Assembly: GCA_026929865.2 (NCBI GenBank)
Contig: CM049397.1
Span: 26,664,198 to 26,728,197 of the forward strand
DNA length: 64,000 nt
DNA from: Hyperoplus lanceolatus
Lineage: Eukaryota; Chordata; Actinopteri; Uranoscopiformes; Ammodytidae
Reading direction: 5' to 3'
Of the stretch, positions 1-11,345 are shown piece by piece; the stretch's first letter is position 1, and each line of letters begins with the position of its first letter. A program made the translations under genes and the position numbers. The notes below the pieces were generated by a model, which made no database searches, was not told the origin of the DNA, and saw only the letters and a list, made by a program, of their open reading frames with translations.

Positions 1-1151
1 TTACATGGCCTTGAAGCTGCTCGATATACTTTCACACTGCTTTGGTTTTGTCCTAAGGAGAATCCAATCCGTGAGTGCCATGGCTGACATGGCTGAAGAA
101 CAACTGCACCTCTGAAAACAATCATTCATAAAGTCCACCCAATGTACTACAACGTGATAGGCATGACTACTGCATAATACATGCTTCTGAAAAGGATGTG
201 GTCCTGAAAAGACATCTGATTGGAATTCCTGATATACATGCAGGGTTCGACATAACCAATGGCCCGCTGGCCCGGGGCCAGTAAAATCATATGCAGGGCA
301 AGTTGATTGGCCAGTCACTGTCCCGTCTGGGCCAGTAACGGCCAATCACAGTTCAGTATCTTTTTGTAGACTACATCATGGTTCATTGAAATGCGCATTG
401 AGAGTCGTAATGATAGCAGTGTTTATCAATATAATAAACATAATATAGAATATATTTTTTAATGAAAGGCCAGTGGACAAACGATGCGTGGGCGTTTTGA
501 CAGGCGGAGCAACAAGCGGGCGCACTCTCGCTCCGTTGGCAGAGCTGCCTAATGTCCGCCTGCGAGTCGACAAATCAATCGACTTACTTTGCCCCCTTTT
601 TTTCTCCCCACAGCAGAGGTTGAGGTGCAGAAAATGAAGTGATAACTGCGCTTTTCCTTTAACTGCCGCTGTAATGTTACAGTATTTGCTTCAAAGCCCC
701 AATGGTAATACAAATGAGAGGCTTTATTTAAACACTGTGAATGCGTCTACGGTGATTGTGTCGGTTGTAGACAAAAACGAACGGAGGGACTCTGCTCACT
801 GGACAGTTCCTATAGTCGCGCAGTTTGTCTGCCGACTTGGCTTTGTGTTTTCATGATATACAATCAGATTGCGGAAGTTCTTTCCCAGTGAAATCGCTAA
901 CAGGGAGAATATCCCCGGTTATTATTTTAGCCACAACCCCGCAGTCCTTCTGCGCGGCGGCTCACTCGCTCACTCACTCACTGGCGAGATCTCACTGTGA
1001 AACGCTGCTTTGCTCGAACGAAGGCATTGTGTGTTTCTAAGGTGATTTAACATCATAGCCTTATACGAGCGTTTAACATGATGCTGCATACTTTGCACTG
1101 CATTGTTTTTTATCAATAGGCTAATTGAAAAAATGGTCCCACACCGGACTC

Positions 1152-1797
1152 TTAAGGCCGAATTCCACCGGCTGCATCTCCGGTCCTTCTTCGCTCCAGC
1201 ACGGCAGAAACAGTACTCACCCACTGACTGCTCTTAATTGTATTACTGTTTCTGCCGTGCTGGAGCGGAGAAGGACCGGAGATGCAGCCGGTGGAATTCG
1301 GCCTTAATACAATTAAGAGCAGTCAGTGGGTGAGTGTCCACCACGTCCGCTGCACCGTCTCTCTGCTCCGCTGCTGCTCCAGCTCTCCGGTGAAATACGC
1401 ACTGCTTCTATTTCTACCGGATGCCTGAGCTCACCGCATCAATTTAGCACAGAACACATCGAGATAGACAGGAACACAAGCGCCGACAAAACAATAAAAC
1501 CTCCGGTTAATTTTCAAAATAAGACACTCGGTGTTCACTGCAGGTGACATTCTCAAAACAGAGACACATACAAGCATGTCCACTGTTCTTTTACTCGTTC
1601 GGATGGGAACAATAACCTTCCGTGCGTTCGTTGTTGTGTAAATAACAACGGGAACTCCTCGTTCTCGCGACACCAGCTGTTCAGCGGAGCTGGCCGTGCC
1701 TGCTTTGAAAACGGAGCCGGTGGGTATTGACGGACGTGGGCGCACGGAGCAAAACCGTTGGACACCGCACGCGCAGCCAGTGGAATTCCGGGGTTAA
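1152..1797. mobile_element. TTAA-flanked TIR element with an internal palindromic copy
   Basis: TTAA at 1152-1155 is followed by GGCCGAATTCCACCGGCTGC, and the inverse GCAGCCAGTGGAATTCCGG precedes GGTTAA at 1792-1797. A third, inverted terminus (GCAGCCGGTGGAATTCGGCC then TTAA) lies at 1284-1307. The TTAA target and GG-starting TIR suit piggyBac- or Kolobok-type MITEs. No coding capacity is visible. The first ~185 bp has an unusual interleaved inverted-repeat arrangement, described in the findings. Confidence 0.6.
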
Positions 1798-1814
1798 TGT
1801 GAAGCTGACACTTC

Positions 1815-2230
1815 GGCTGCGTTCCGAATCGCATACTTTCTACTATATAGTATGTAGAAAAAAGATTTAGGATGTCCCGATTCTTGTGGCCAGATTTAGG
1901 ATGGTTAGAATACCCGGATGGTCTACTTCATGCGGCCAAAATTGTTAGTGTTGAAAAGTGCATCCTATTTGGGCGATTCTGACCCACAATCCAGTGCGCA
2001 CGTGAAGTGACGTAACATCGACGAAGCCTATAGGTCCATGTTATGAAAACAAACGGGGATGCGACGGATATGAAAGCAAGAGGCAAGATCAAGGCGCAAT
2101 GTTATGATGAATTAAGAGAGAAAAGTATGTCCCAATAGTATGCCTACTGCATCCTAACTAGATTCTTTTTATCGTCAGATGTAGTATGTAGAATAGAAAA
2201 AAGAAAGAGTATGCGATTCGGAACGCAACC
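1815..2230. mobile_element. MITE with GCGTTCCGAATCGCATAC termini
   Basis: This is a 416-bp non-coding element. Its left end GGCTGCGTTCCGAATCGCAT is mirrored by ATGCGATTCGGAACGCAACC at the right end. The subterminal repeats (TATAGTATGTAG, AGTATGT) also occur in inverted form. A degraded relative lies at 41216-41615. No convincing target duplication was found. Confidence 0.65.
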
Positions 2231-3101
2231 TCTATGTAGAAGTGACGCTCCTGCAGCGCGCTCACGACCAGACGTGAACTCGCATACACGGTGAAATTTT
2301 GGGGGTATTTTGCTCAAAGATGCCAATGCGCACTAAATAAATAGTTCTGTTTATTTGAATGACACTGACCTTACAGATGTGCAATTTTGTTTGCTATGTG
2401 CACATTTGTTTGCTATGTGCACACGCAGGCCCGGTGTGAGTACCAGATATGTTCGGCTGCCAGATATGTTCGGGTTGCATAATGATGACGCACTTCCTGT
2501 ACTACGCGAGATCCACTTCTTTCTTACGAATCTATTGCAAACTGCAATCTATTATAATATCATCATTCACAATGTAAACATTACAATAAAGATACATGTA
2601 GAAAGAAAGTACGTGTAGTTTTCGGAAAAAATAGATAAGCTATCGTTCGTAATAGCAAAGGGATTGTGGAAAATGTCATTATTGTCCCCAAGATCACGCA
2701 GCGTTACAAGAGATCTCGCGAGAGCGTTCAATACAGCCCGAACATGAAACTTTTTTCTCTGTTTTATTTGATAAAAGGCGAATGCCAAACTTGTAAGCTT
2801 AATGTTGGTTTTGATACAGTAAATACATGTTCGCTTCAGGAAAAGGTAGAGAAAACTGTTTTTTTAAGTTTATTTGAATATAATTTACTGGAAGTTCGTC
2901 ATCATTGTGCAACCCGAGCTTATCTGGCAGCCGAGCATATCTGGTACTCACACCGGCCCTGGGCATAGGCAGTATAGGCAAATGCTAGGGGCGCATCCAT
3001 CCGCAGGGGGCGCCGCTACGAAAAAAAAAGAAATGGGCTACCAAAACTTTATTTTAATTATTTTTACTAATACTGTTAATACTGTAATTTCAAAATATGA
3101 G

Positions 3102-4816
3102 TTAAAGCAGCAACAAGTAACATTTAAATATCTTTTAAACAGCCTCATGTTTCCTCTCATAATCATAAATTACCTTTAACAGCAAACGAGACCATCTGTG
3201 CAAAAAAAGACTTTTTTATATAGTTTTTATTACTGCATTTGATCTGGTCGTACACCCAGTCCGATTTTCGGTTCACGCGTGCATGCTCTATGGTCACATA
3301 TCCGTATTGGTCGCAGATTTCAGTGCGGCGCAGGAACGCGATTTGAGAAGCCTATGGCTCCAGGTGAGGGAAGGGGAGCGGGAGCCTTGTTTGAGACAGT
3401 TGTTTGTTCATAATGACTGATAACGGGGCTGAACCATCAAAGAAAAAAAAGAAAATGCAATGAAGAAAAGCTAAAAGGGAGAGTGATAGGCGGGCGGGAG
3501 GGCGTTGCCAAGCAACGTATACACAATTTCACGCAGCGAACCTAGGCCGTGTCCGAACTGCCATACTAACGTCCTACTCATACTCATTTTGACTTCAATT
3601 TGAGTATGTGACGGTTGGGTATGCGAGTTTGGGTATGTGAGAAATTCCCGGATGAGTACTAACTTCCGGGAAGATTTTGGGTATGAATCGATTGTATACT
3701 TTTCCTACTCAACCGCCCCACAATGCACTGGGTCAATTCTACCCGCCCAGGAAAATGAAATATTTTCGAGCAAGTTGCTAGGCAACAACATTGTTTGGGG
3801 TTCCGCGATCTGACAGACGTACGTGCAGTCATTCATAAACTCTTACAATAGATAAGAGATGAAGATAAATACCTAACAACATTAGAGTCACTAAGTGAAA
3901 TGAGTGAAGTGAGTCTGATAGTGGAGAGAGATCAGAACAGATCGCTGTTCCACACACCGCGGCTCGTCCAGCTCAACTCACAGACAGCTGAGTGCTGATG
4001 AGCCGGACAGAGAGCGTCGGAGGGATCCTCCGCCTCAAAATATAATTATTATAAAACAAGAGGTCTAAAACACAGATGATGAACACAGGACTGTAAAAAT
4101 CTAGTTCAATATCTAACCTGTAGAGGGCGGTTATAAGCTAAACAGTGTCTAAACTGCCTGAATCTTATAAGAAGAAGAAGAAATTCTTCATTGCTTGAGT
4201 ATACTTCAACTGAGAACGTTTCGACGCAGCTCGCATACACAATCGATCTTTGAGTAGAGAGTATGCAGTATATAGATGGTGAGTATGTAGGATGTAGGAC
4301 GCTAGTATGGCAGTTCGGACACGGCCCTAGACTGCAGTGTTTACTCCTAAATGAATGAGCGGTAGCCTACTAAAACAAAGTTTACTTTGCCTCACCAGCA
4401 TCATCAGATGACCATTATTCATCTGAAATAGTCATTATTTACAACATAAACACATTACCTCATCGTGATCCATACTAACTAACTGCCATCTCTCGTTCAT
4501 TCGCTTGGTGTGAGGACACGGACTCGTTCAGCTCCGTGAGAGGTGACAATGCATCAACTCATTGCAATCAGGTGTGTTTAGCACTTACTGCCATTAGTTG
4601 ATGCTGTGTCACCCATAGACTCACAGAGCCGAAAAGAGTCCGGTGCCCTCCACACTTTCAACACACGGACACGCACCATATTGCTTCCTGATTATTTGAA
4701 TCTTGCACTCCCTGCACGAGCTAGCAAACAGCTTCACGACAGCTGGCGTCGTTAAAATACTACCGCATTTGTTCAAAGGTGTCGCCAACGTGCCGACTTA
4801 CTCGTAGTGGCTTTAA
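3102..4816 (+). mobile_element. TTAA-bounded TIR element, copy A, interrupted by a 782-bp MITE
   Basis: The element starts TTAAAGCAGCAACAAGTAA and ends with the approximate inverse TTACTCGTAGTGGCTTTAA. A second copy lies in opposite orientation at 34411-35878. Without its insertion copy A is about 930 bp, the same as copy B without its own. Both are non-coding and probably non-autonomous. The TTAA borders suggest a piggyBac/Kolobok-like target preference; this is inferred from the ends only. Confidence 0.68.
3545..4326. mobile_element. 782-bp MITE with a 3-bp target duplication (PIF/Harbinger-like)
   Basis: The ends are GGCCGTGTCCGAACTGCCAT and its inverse. The subterminal arms are rich in repeated GAGTATG and GTAGGACG motifs. 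The uninterrupted sequence in copy B (34411-35878) is the empty site: it shows one CTA where this locus has CTA on both sides of the insert, so the target duplication is 3 bp. That fits PIF/Harbinger-like transposition, although CTA is not the most common target triplet. A partial relative lies at 27573-27785. Confidence 0.72.
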
Positions 4817-4971
4817 GCTTAAAATATGACAACTACTGAGGATAGACAAACTATAAAAAAAAATTGAAGCGCCCCCCTCTCCTCCGATAGACTCTTCCAG
4901 ATTTCTGGCGATCAGCCAGGTATCTGAACGGTAACTTCACCGGTCGGAACCGGAAGAAAAGATCGCACACC

Positions 4972-5046
4972 ATGTCAAAAGCTCTCTCGTGCCAATGGAA
5001 GACTGAAAAGGAAAAGAAGAGGAGGAAAAACGTGAAAAAGACAGAG
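4972..5046 (+). pseudogene. Possible remnant first coding exon of the hAT element
   Basis: A 25-codon open stretch starts ATGTCAAAAGCT and ends in GAG followed by a GTAGGC splice-donor-like site. The peptide is very basic (K/R-rich after about residue 9), like the N-terminal exon of some hAT transposases. It lies inside the 2426-6978 element. No downstream transposase exon is recognisable, so it would be a dead remnant. A chance open frame is also possible. Confidence 0.3.
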
Positions 5047-5373
5047 GTAGGCCTACAGTGACGTTAATGTGATGAATGAATAGTGTGCTGCATTGTTTTA
5101 GCTGTTGTAGGAGCAGTGTGTTAACTTGCTAGCTTACTTTTGGAAGATGGGTAACGTTACTCCCAGCTTAAATTCATCAGAGGCATTTAGAAAGATGTTT
5201 CATGTAGCCTACACCCCCTGTCATAATTTGCCAAAGTTTGCACTGCTTGTAATGGTTATTAGAAAGCTATTCCTTTTCCACTATAATTAATGGTTGTCAA
5301 CCTTGGGTTTATTGTGTTAGTTTACATCAGTGTTAAAAGTGCACAGTATAATAACTGTTAATATTGCATACTT

Positions 5374-5445
5374 GAGGCAAGTCAAGTTTATTTGTGAGGC
5401 ACTTTTCAACACAAGGTAAATCAAAGTGCTATACATAAAGCCATG
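5374..5445 (+). repeat. Fragment of a common fish dispersed repeat
   Basis: The stretch has the pattern AAGTTTATTTG-(T/G)-rich-GCAC-TTTCAACACAAGG-TCAAAGTGCT. It is also seen, less decayed, at 14796-14880 (CAAATTTATACAGCAC ... CTCAAAGTGCTTCACAGG). This motif is widespread in fish genomes as LINE/SINE-derived sequence. It is non-coding. Confidence 0.5.
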
Positions 5446-5859
5446 AGATATCATCAGAAGGCTTGATTCTGATTTAATAAAAAGCAGGAGCAAACTTTTC
5501 CATTTGATTGTACCTTACCTAAGCCTATAGCTTTCCATTAGTTACTGCTTCTCTTCACTCTGGTTGGATGCTAAGCTGCATTTCATTTTAATGACAAGAG
5601 TTTAATCTTATCTAATTTCCATTTTAAAGCTTTTCACCATGTATTAATATAAATAATGTAACAACATGTATACTTCTCTTTTCTCTTCAGGTTTTCATTT
5701 GAAATACTTTGAGCCACCTGTCCTGCAGACATCTTCTCCACCTTAGCACAGCCCAGTGATGCAGCATGAGGAATAAAGGCTTCACCAATAGACCCAAAGG
5801 CAAGAGTAGTCAGGCTGTAGCAAGGTGAGGTGAGCTTGTTGAGATATGAAGATGAGGTC

Positions 5860-6580
5860 TTAACATCTAAACACTTTCATTTCAACCCCACATCAATAAC
5901 ATTACCCGAACTGCCTACTTCCACCTACGAAACATCAACCGCCTCCGCCCCTCCCTTACACCCCACACTGCCACCATCCTTGTCCACAGTCTGGTCACAT
6001 CAAGGCTCGACTACTGCAACTCCCTCCTTTTCGGTCTCCCCCAAAAAACCCTCCATAAACTCCAACTTCTTCAACACTCAGCAGCAAGGATCATCTCCAG
6101 AACACCCTCCTCTCACCACATCACCCCTGTCCTTCACCAGCTTCATTGGCTCCCGGTTCATTTCCGTATTCAATTTAAAATCCTCCTCTACACCTTCAAA
6201 AGCATCCATAACCTTGCACCCACATATCTAACAGACCTCATTCAAATTGCCACTCCCTCCCGTGCACTCCGCTCCTCCTCCTCAGTTCACCTCACTGTCC
6301 CCTCTGCCCGTCTCACCACGATGGGGAGCAGAGCCTTCAGCCGCTCTGCTCCCCTGCTCTGGAATGCATTACCCCCCGACATCCGCAACAGTGACTCCAT
6401 ATCCCTGTTCAAATCTAAACTCAAAACTCATCTTTTCAAATTTGCTTACCCCCCCTGATCTTCCCATCCCATTTTGTTTTTAAATCAATTAATTGTACTG
6501 TATTTTTCACATTGTACGGTGTCCTTGCGTGTCTTGAAAGGCGCCTTTAAATAAAATGTATTATTATTATTATTATTAAA
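5860..6580 (+). mobile_element. 5'-truncated L2-clade LINE, C-terminal ORF2 fragment and 3' tail
   Basis: In the correct frame the region encodes the typical L2 reverse-transcriptase C-terminus, with motifs [36 protein letters not shown] and [14 protein letters not shown]. It ends in an AATAAAATG-(TATTATT)n tail near 6550-6580, the expected microsatellite 3' end. The frame is broken. Longer open frames here (for example 5830-6231) are out of register and meaningless. The copy is inactive because the endonuclease and most of the RT are missing. Confidence 0.85.
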
Positions 6581-7189
6581 TGTAGACAGCTCTCTGTTGG
6601 AATCAAGTTAAATAGCAGTGCAGACCAGAGGTCTCTGTCATTTAATTTTGTAATATAGCTTTTGTGTGGAATTATATTCAATGCAAAGTTATGATTTATT
6701 GAAACTATACTTGTAATAGATTATAATTTTAAATGTTAACGTCTGCATTTTTTGTGCAAATTGTAATATTGTATTAATTTTTTAATGTTATGTCACTTGT
6801 TTTGTAATATGTTTTTTGTGGGTTATTTTCTATCGAGAATAAAATGAAATGACAAAAAGAAGACAAAGCTATCCAGTTCTGTGTGAGTGTATGAACACTG
6901 GTGGACCTGACTGCAATGCAATGGGGGGCGCCAGCTAAAATCTTGCCTAGGGCGCCAAATTGGTCAGGGCCGGCCCTGTGCACACGCGCGCAGAGCCGCC
7001 GACACAGAGCAGCTGATAGTCTGAGCAGAGAGAAACGCTTGGAGACATATGTGCACATTTATTTACCGCAAATCACGGCCTTTCGCGCATTTCTGACCAT
7101 GAAAAATCACACATCGCGCTTGCTAGTACATTAATTGTGCAGCACTAAAAATAAAAAAAATAAAGATTTAATTTTTATTTATTTTTTTT

Positions 7190-7269
7190 TTGGTCGGTCA
7201 GTAGTCAAGGCGGGGGGCTGGTTTTGCTAAGGCGGCCGCCTTAACTATAAAGCGCTGGGGGAAACACTG
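7190..7269. mobile_element. hAT-like terminal fragment
   Basis: The sequence ends AAGCGCTGGGGGAAACACTG, the inverse of a CAGTGTTTCCCCCAGC terminus typical of hAT (Charlie-like) elements. It is preceded by AAGGCGGCCGCCTT. No matching opposite terminus was found, so this is probably a truncated or overwritten copy inside the 241-7402 element. Confidence 0.45.
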
Positions 7270-7402
7270 TAGGTATTATAATCATTCACACTAAATTACG
7301 AAGAAGAAAAAAGTGGGTGCAGGGCCAGTGAAAATGTACATGGGGCCAGTAAAACTCGGATCCACTGGCCCAGCGGGATAAAAAAAGTTATGTTGAACCC
7401 TG

Positions 7403-10389
7403 ACATGGTACACAAAGGCCAAACCTTTGCTCTGTCAGCCAATACATCTCAAATCGGACGTTATACTTTGTCGTTTCCCAAAAAGAGAGTCAGGAGTTCC
7501 TCCTCAAAATGTCCTTGATGCAACAAAACAAGCCGGTAAAGACTGGCAGCTGAGTTTTAGGAAGAACTCCTTGATAGTGGGTATGTGACCCATGGTGATC
7601 TCTCAGTCATCATCCCACCAGGTCCTGTGGTTATTTAAAAAGTGTGGGATATTCACAGCCCAGGATGGGGCAATGGCTGCTCCCATCCTGCCTTTCATAA
7701 GGACGGAAGCAGGTTGAAAATGTATGCCTCTGACACACTGTGGGGAAAAAAAGGTGTATTTACTGTGCGGACGTTTTTCTCTTACATAAGAGGCATCATG
7801 AAAACAATAACTCTTTGGGATTTATGAGCCCCAAGTGAAAAACAATCTGAAACCTTTTTTGCATTGAATTTTGAATAGAAAACAATTTCAGAGAAATAAA
7901 AATATAGAAACCTATTACATGTCAATATGTTTTGCACTGCACTTTGTGAACAACCAATATAGTTAACAAAATAGTATTGGAATTCTAGGTTAATGTACAT
8001 TTATGATCACTAAGTCATCAAGATGAGTGCATGGCACCTAAAGCTTGAGAAATAGGGCAGCAAAATATCCCCTACTAAAAAATGGGATGACTTTTTGTTG
8101 TCAAACAATTCCAACAGTTTCAAATGTGGGTGTAAAAAAACTGCTTCTTAAATGTCATCCAAAGGTTTATTTAAAAAAAAACTAAACTAACTCCAAGGGC
8201 AAGGTGAATCATATAACTTAGTCCTTGTTGCTGGTACAGACATATTTTCTTGGTCGTTTTAGTGACAAGTGAGGAGATGGATGTGCTGCTATGTTTCTAA
8301 TCAATATGCAAACCTGCCATCCTGCCCTTTCTCTGAGAAGTGACAAATAAATTAATGGATACATCTCCATGTAGCACTTTCATGTGGCACTTTGTAGTTT
8401 GGTTTATTTGAAGCTATAGTACTTGCGTGATTCTTGTTGTTCTGAGTTTGTACCTTCATGGTTGACTGCTCTTAATGGAGGTCGCTTTGGATAAAAGCGT
8501 CAGCTAAATAAAATGTAATGTAAATGGCTGTCAAACGTTCACAAATATGTCCTATGTTATATGTTGAAAATGTGACAACACTTCTTCATACATAAATGTA
8601 TATTGCATTCTATAAAAGCAGGTAGCACACCCGACCACAAACAAAACAGCAACTGCCAAGAACATAGCTTTATACGGTTTGAATAAAAATTGCACTTGTT
8701 TTGGAAGTTTGCATATTGCATTTCAAATTAAACCTTTCACACCAGAAGTGTACACAGCTCAAAGTGCACCATGGTCAATCATTTGTATTTTCTTACTTAC
8801 TTACCAAGGGGTCTTCTTCAACTTTGAAACCATTTGGCAATGTCCAGTTTAAAACCAACCAGGCATAACAACAGTGGTACAAGGACTATCCTGTTATTAA
8901 GTAGCAAACTCCACTGTTTTAACTCTGAACAAAGACTTTAAAAATCCTAAGTCTGGCTCAACATCCAATGGATTAGTGTGATTTTACAAATGAGTTGAGG
9001 TAAAGATAACTGTGTTTGTGTTCGCTAGTTTTATCAACAATTTAACATTCTGCATACATCCCTGAGAGAGAAATTATATCACTGAGGGAACAATATACAA
9101 GCATTGCCAACTGTTAGCCCGCAGCTCTCAACAACAAATATTGATCAGAACAATAATTGATATACTGTCAGGAAACAGTAAAATATTGCTTTACAACACT
9201 CTTCTCAAACTTTAAGGCCAACTTAAAAAAAGAAGAATGGAGATGAGACTGGGAATGATAAACATCACAACTCTAAACCAATAAGAAATGGTAATAGGAG
9301 TACACTCACAGCTGATGAGTGGAGACAAACCAGGCACATTAACCAGGCATGTGAGAACATGAAAAGAGTCAGACCTATGCAGTGACACAGCATGAAAACC
9401 CAGGAGACAGGAACAAAACATCCTCACAAGGCTTTACCTGCTCAGGTGTCAAAACCTTGTTGTGCAGGCCCGTGTTTGGCTCCAGCCTGGGCCCTTTGCT
9501 GGGTGTCTTCGTTTTCTCTCTCTTTCTATACTCTGTCTAATAAATAATAACAAATTGCCAAAACATTTAATTTAAAAAATAATAATAATCTGACTAGATC
9601 ACCATATAAACTATACAACGGTAACATGACAACTTAATCTACATATGGTTCACAGGATGCAGGTGTTACCACTGTGGCACAGAACCGACAAGTAAATCTA
9701 GTTCCATTTTATTCAACCAGTCTTGCATGGAGGCGCCACAGCATCAATGTTGTTTCCAGTTTAAGGTTGTGTGCAATCTTCGGTAGGGCCTCCATTGTGC
9801 ATTTTCACTTCACTTTCAGTATGTCATTCTAACCATGCACACACTGTCGGGTTTCTTTCCAAATTGAGCATGACCAAGCCTTGAGACTCTGGTCTGAATG
9901 ATGTGGCTTGGGCCTGGGGGTCGGAGCAAGCAGTGGAGCAGCCATTTTCCACTCCATTAATAACATAATGAGGTGACCACGAAGTGCCTAATACGATCCT
10001 TTAGAGCCTTAATGGTTCAGACATCATGCAAAGACAGGCTCTACAAAGCAGTAGCTATGGTTTCCATGGCACATGGTCACTTATACTGTCCCATGGCACC
10101 TGCTGTTACCAAGAGCTGAACCAAATTTGAACTGCAAGCTGTTGTTTTAATTACCCACACGTAACTGCTCCTCATCAGGTAAAACATGTTTATGAATTAG
10201 ATTAAGGTGGCACAAATATGTTTCAGTCTACAAACTTTTCGGCCAATAGATTCTTGGCATCTACAATGCTGCCCAGTCGTCTGCTACATTTTGATAAGCA
10301 TTAATACTGACAAAGCTTTTCTTGATTTTCCCAGTGGCAAAGCTCTTTCAGCATCACCCCCACTGTCAAGATCTTATGTCTGATAATAC
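7403..10389. other. Non-coding stretch, no gene seen
   Basis: The sequence is AT-rich, with only short open frames lacking splice context or recognisable motifs. The one recognisable item is a common fish repeat 3' tail at 8478-8525. A low-level degraded repeat in 7440-7760 cannot be excluded. Confidence 0.6.
8478..8525 (+). repeat. Fish SINE/LINE 3'-tail fragment
   Basis: The sequence contains GTCGCTTTGGATAAAAGCGT followed by CAGCTAAATAAAATGTAATGT. This conserved 3' tail is shared by many fish retroposons and ends in ATGTA-type short repeats. The 5' part is not recognisable. Confidence 0.6.
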
Positions 10390-10397
10390 GTGTAGAA

Positions 10398-11337
10398 CAG
10401 GGCTCTAAACTGCGACCAAATGCTCGCATTTTGCGACCATTTTTGGAGACAGTGCGAGTAGTTTTTAAAACTAGGGGCACGCGCGCGAACGGAAAATTCG
10501 CCGACATTTGTATCACTATTATTAGTACTCAAGAGAGAGAGAGAGAGTTAAACGATCAACAGGGCGGATCACGTAACCTACTCTCATCTCAGTGTCCCGC
10601 TGTCGTCACGTCTTTAACATGTTGCCAACTGGTGACTTTTTCCGCTATACCTGCCGACTTTCCGCCATAGCGATAAGGCTGTTAGATTTATTTTTTAACC
10701 GTGCGCTCAAGAGCAGAGTAGCATATCAAATTGTTTGATATGTCCACATTCAATAGGCCACTGCATATCTATAAAAAGCTAACCTTGTAGTAATATGGCA
10801 ACAAAAAAAGTGTGTAAAGTGAGTTTGTAAATATGTAAATAGGCCTAGTTAATTTGTAAACTACCTGGTCAGCATTTTCTGTTCATTTTGCCTCTTTCAG
10901 AATAGCATAGGCTATAATGCAAATTAGTTGATAATGTCACCTAGCTCCTACTAGTTACTTTTGGGCCAATAACTAGGCTATTTTCCTGGAGTCAGCAGGG
11001 ATAGAGTAGGACAAATCAAAGGGCTTGGATGTAGAGGTGGTTGTGGTGAAAATGGGCACAAAAAAAAAATCCTTTTCCTAAAGGAATGTCTGAAGAATTT
11101 CACATGGTGAAGCAAAATCGAAAACACAATGAACTGTATCATCTGTTGTCAGTGTGGTCCAAAACATGCTGGCAATACAATATCAATAGGCCTAATATAG
11201 TTAAAATTGGGAAACATTTTAATAGATGCATTGCAGGTCTATTTAATGTTTGCCCCTAAATTTTCTGCTTGCGCCCCTAAAAATTCTGAGTTAGGGGCGC
11301 CAGTGCTCCTAGTAAAATAGGTTAGTCTGGAGCTCTG
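10398..11337. mobile_element. hAT element, 940 bp, non-autonomous
   Basis: An exact 8-bp duplication, GTGTAGAA, flanks the element (10390-10397 and 11338-11345). The termini are CAGGGCTCTAAACT and its imperfect inverse AGTCTGGAGCTCTG. Subterminal motifs include GCGACCA on the left and GCCCCTAAA on the right. No transposase reading frame is present. TIR plus 8-bp duplication makes hAT a firm call. Confidence 0.85.
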
Positions 11338-11345
11338 GTGTAGAA

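Larger units (their letters stand above)
2426..6978. mobile_element. hAT-type element, 4.55 kb, with an 8-bp target duplication
   Basis: The 8-bp TGCACACG flanks both ends (2418-2425 and 6979-6986), as expected for hAT. The left terminus is CAGGCCCGGTGTGAG and the right is GGGCCGGCCCTG. The leftmost 536 bp is itself bounded by an ~85-bp inverted pair (2426-2510 and about 2885-2961). A second hAT-like terminus, CCGGCCCTGGGCATAGGC, begins near 2953. Inside are a TTAA-flanked element (3102-4816), a possible remnant exon (4972-5046) and an L2 fragment. No intact transposase is present. Confidence 0.72.
241..7402. mobile_element. Outer TIR DNA transposon, 7.2 kb, filled with nested insertions
   Basis: The left end reads CAGGGTTCGACATAAC and the right end is its near-perfect inverse (GTTATGTTGAACCCTG). 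Both ends continue into related subterminal GGCCAGTAAAA and GGCCC-GCTGG motifs. The 5-bp ACATG sits directly outside each end (236-240 and 7403-7407), consistent with a target-site duplication. CAGGG termini resemble hAT elements, but 5 bp is shorter than the usual 8-bp hAT duplication, so the superfamily is left open. No intact transposase is visible and most of the interior is later insertions. The flanks (1-240 and 7403-7760) carry no recognisable gene. Confidence 0.72.

Noticed and set aside
5830-6231. 133-residue Ser/Pro-rich open frame
   Set aside because: It is out of register with the L2 LINE frame, which gives the conserved RLDYCNSLL and [10 protein letters not shown] motifs.
7440-7830. 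Possible decayed coding sequence flanking the outer transposon
   Set aside because: Frames are short and interrupted, with no recognisable protein motif or splice sites.
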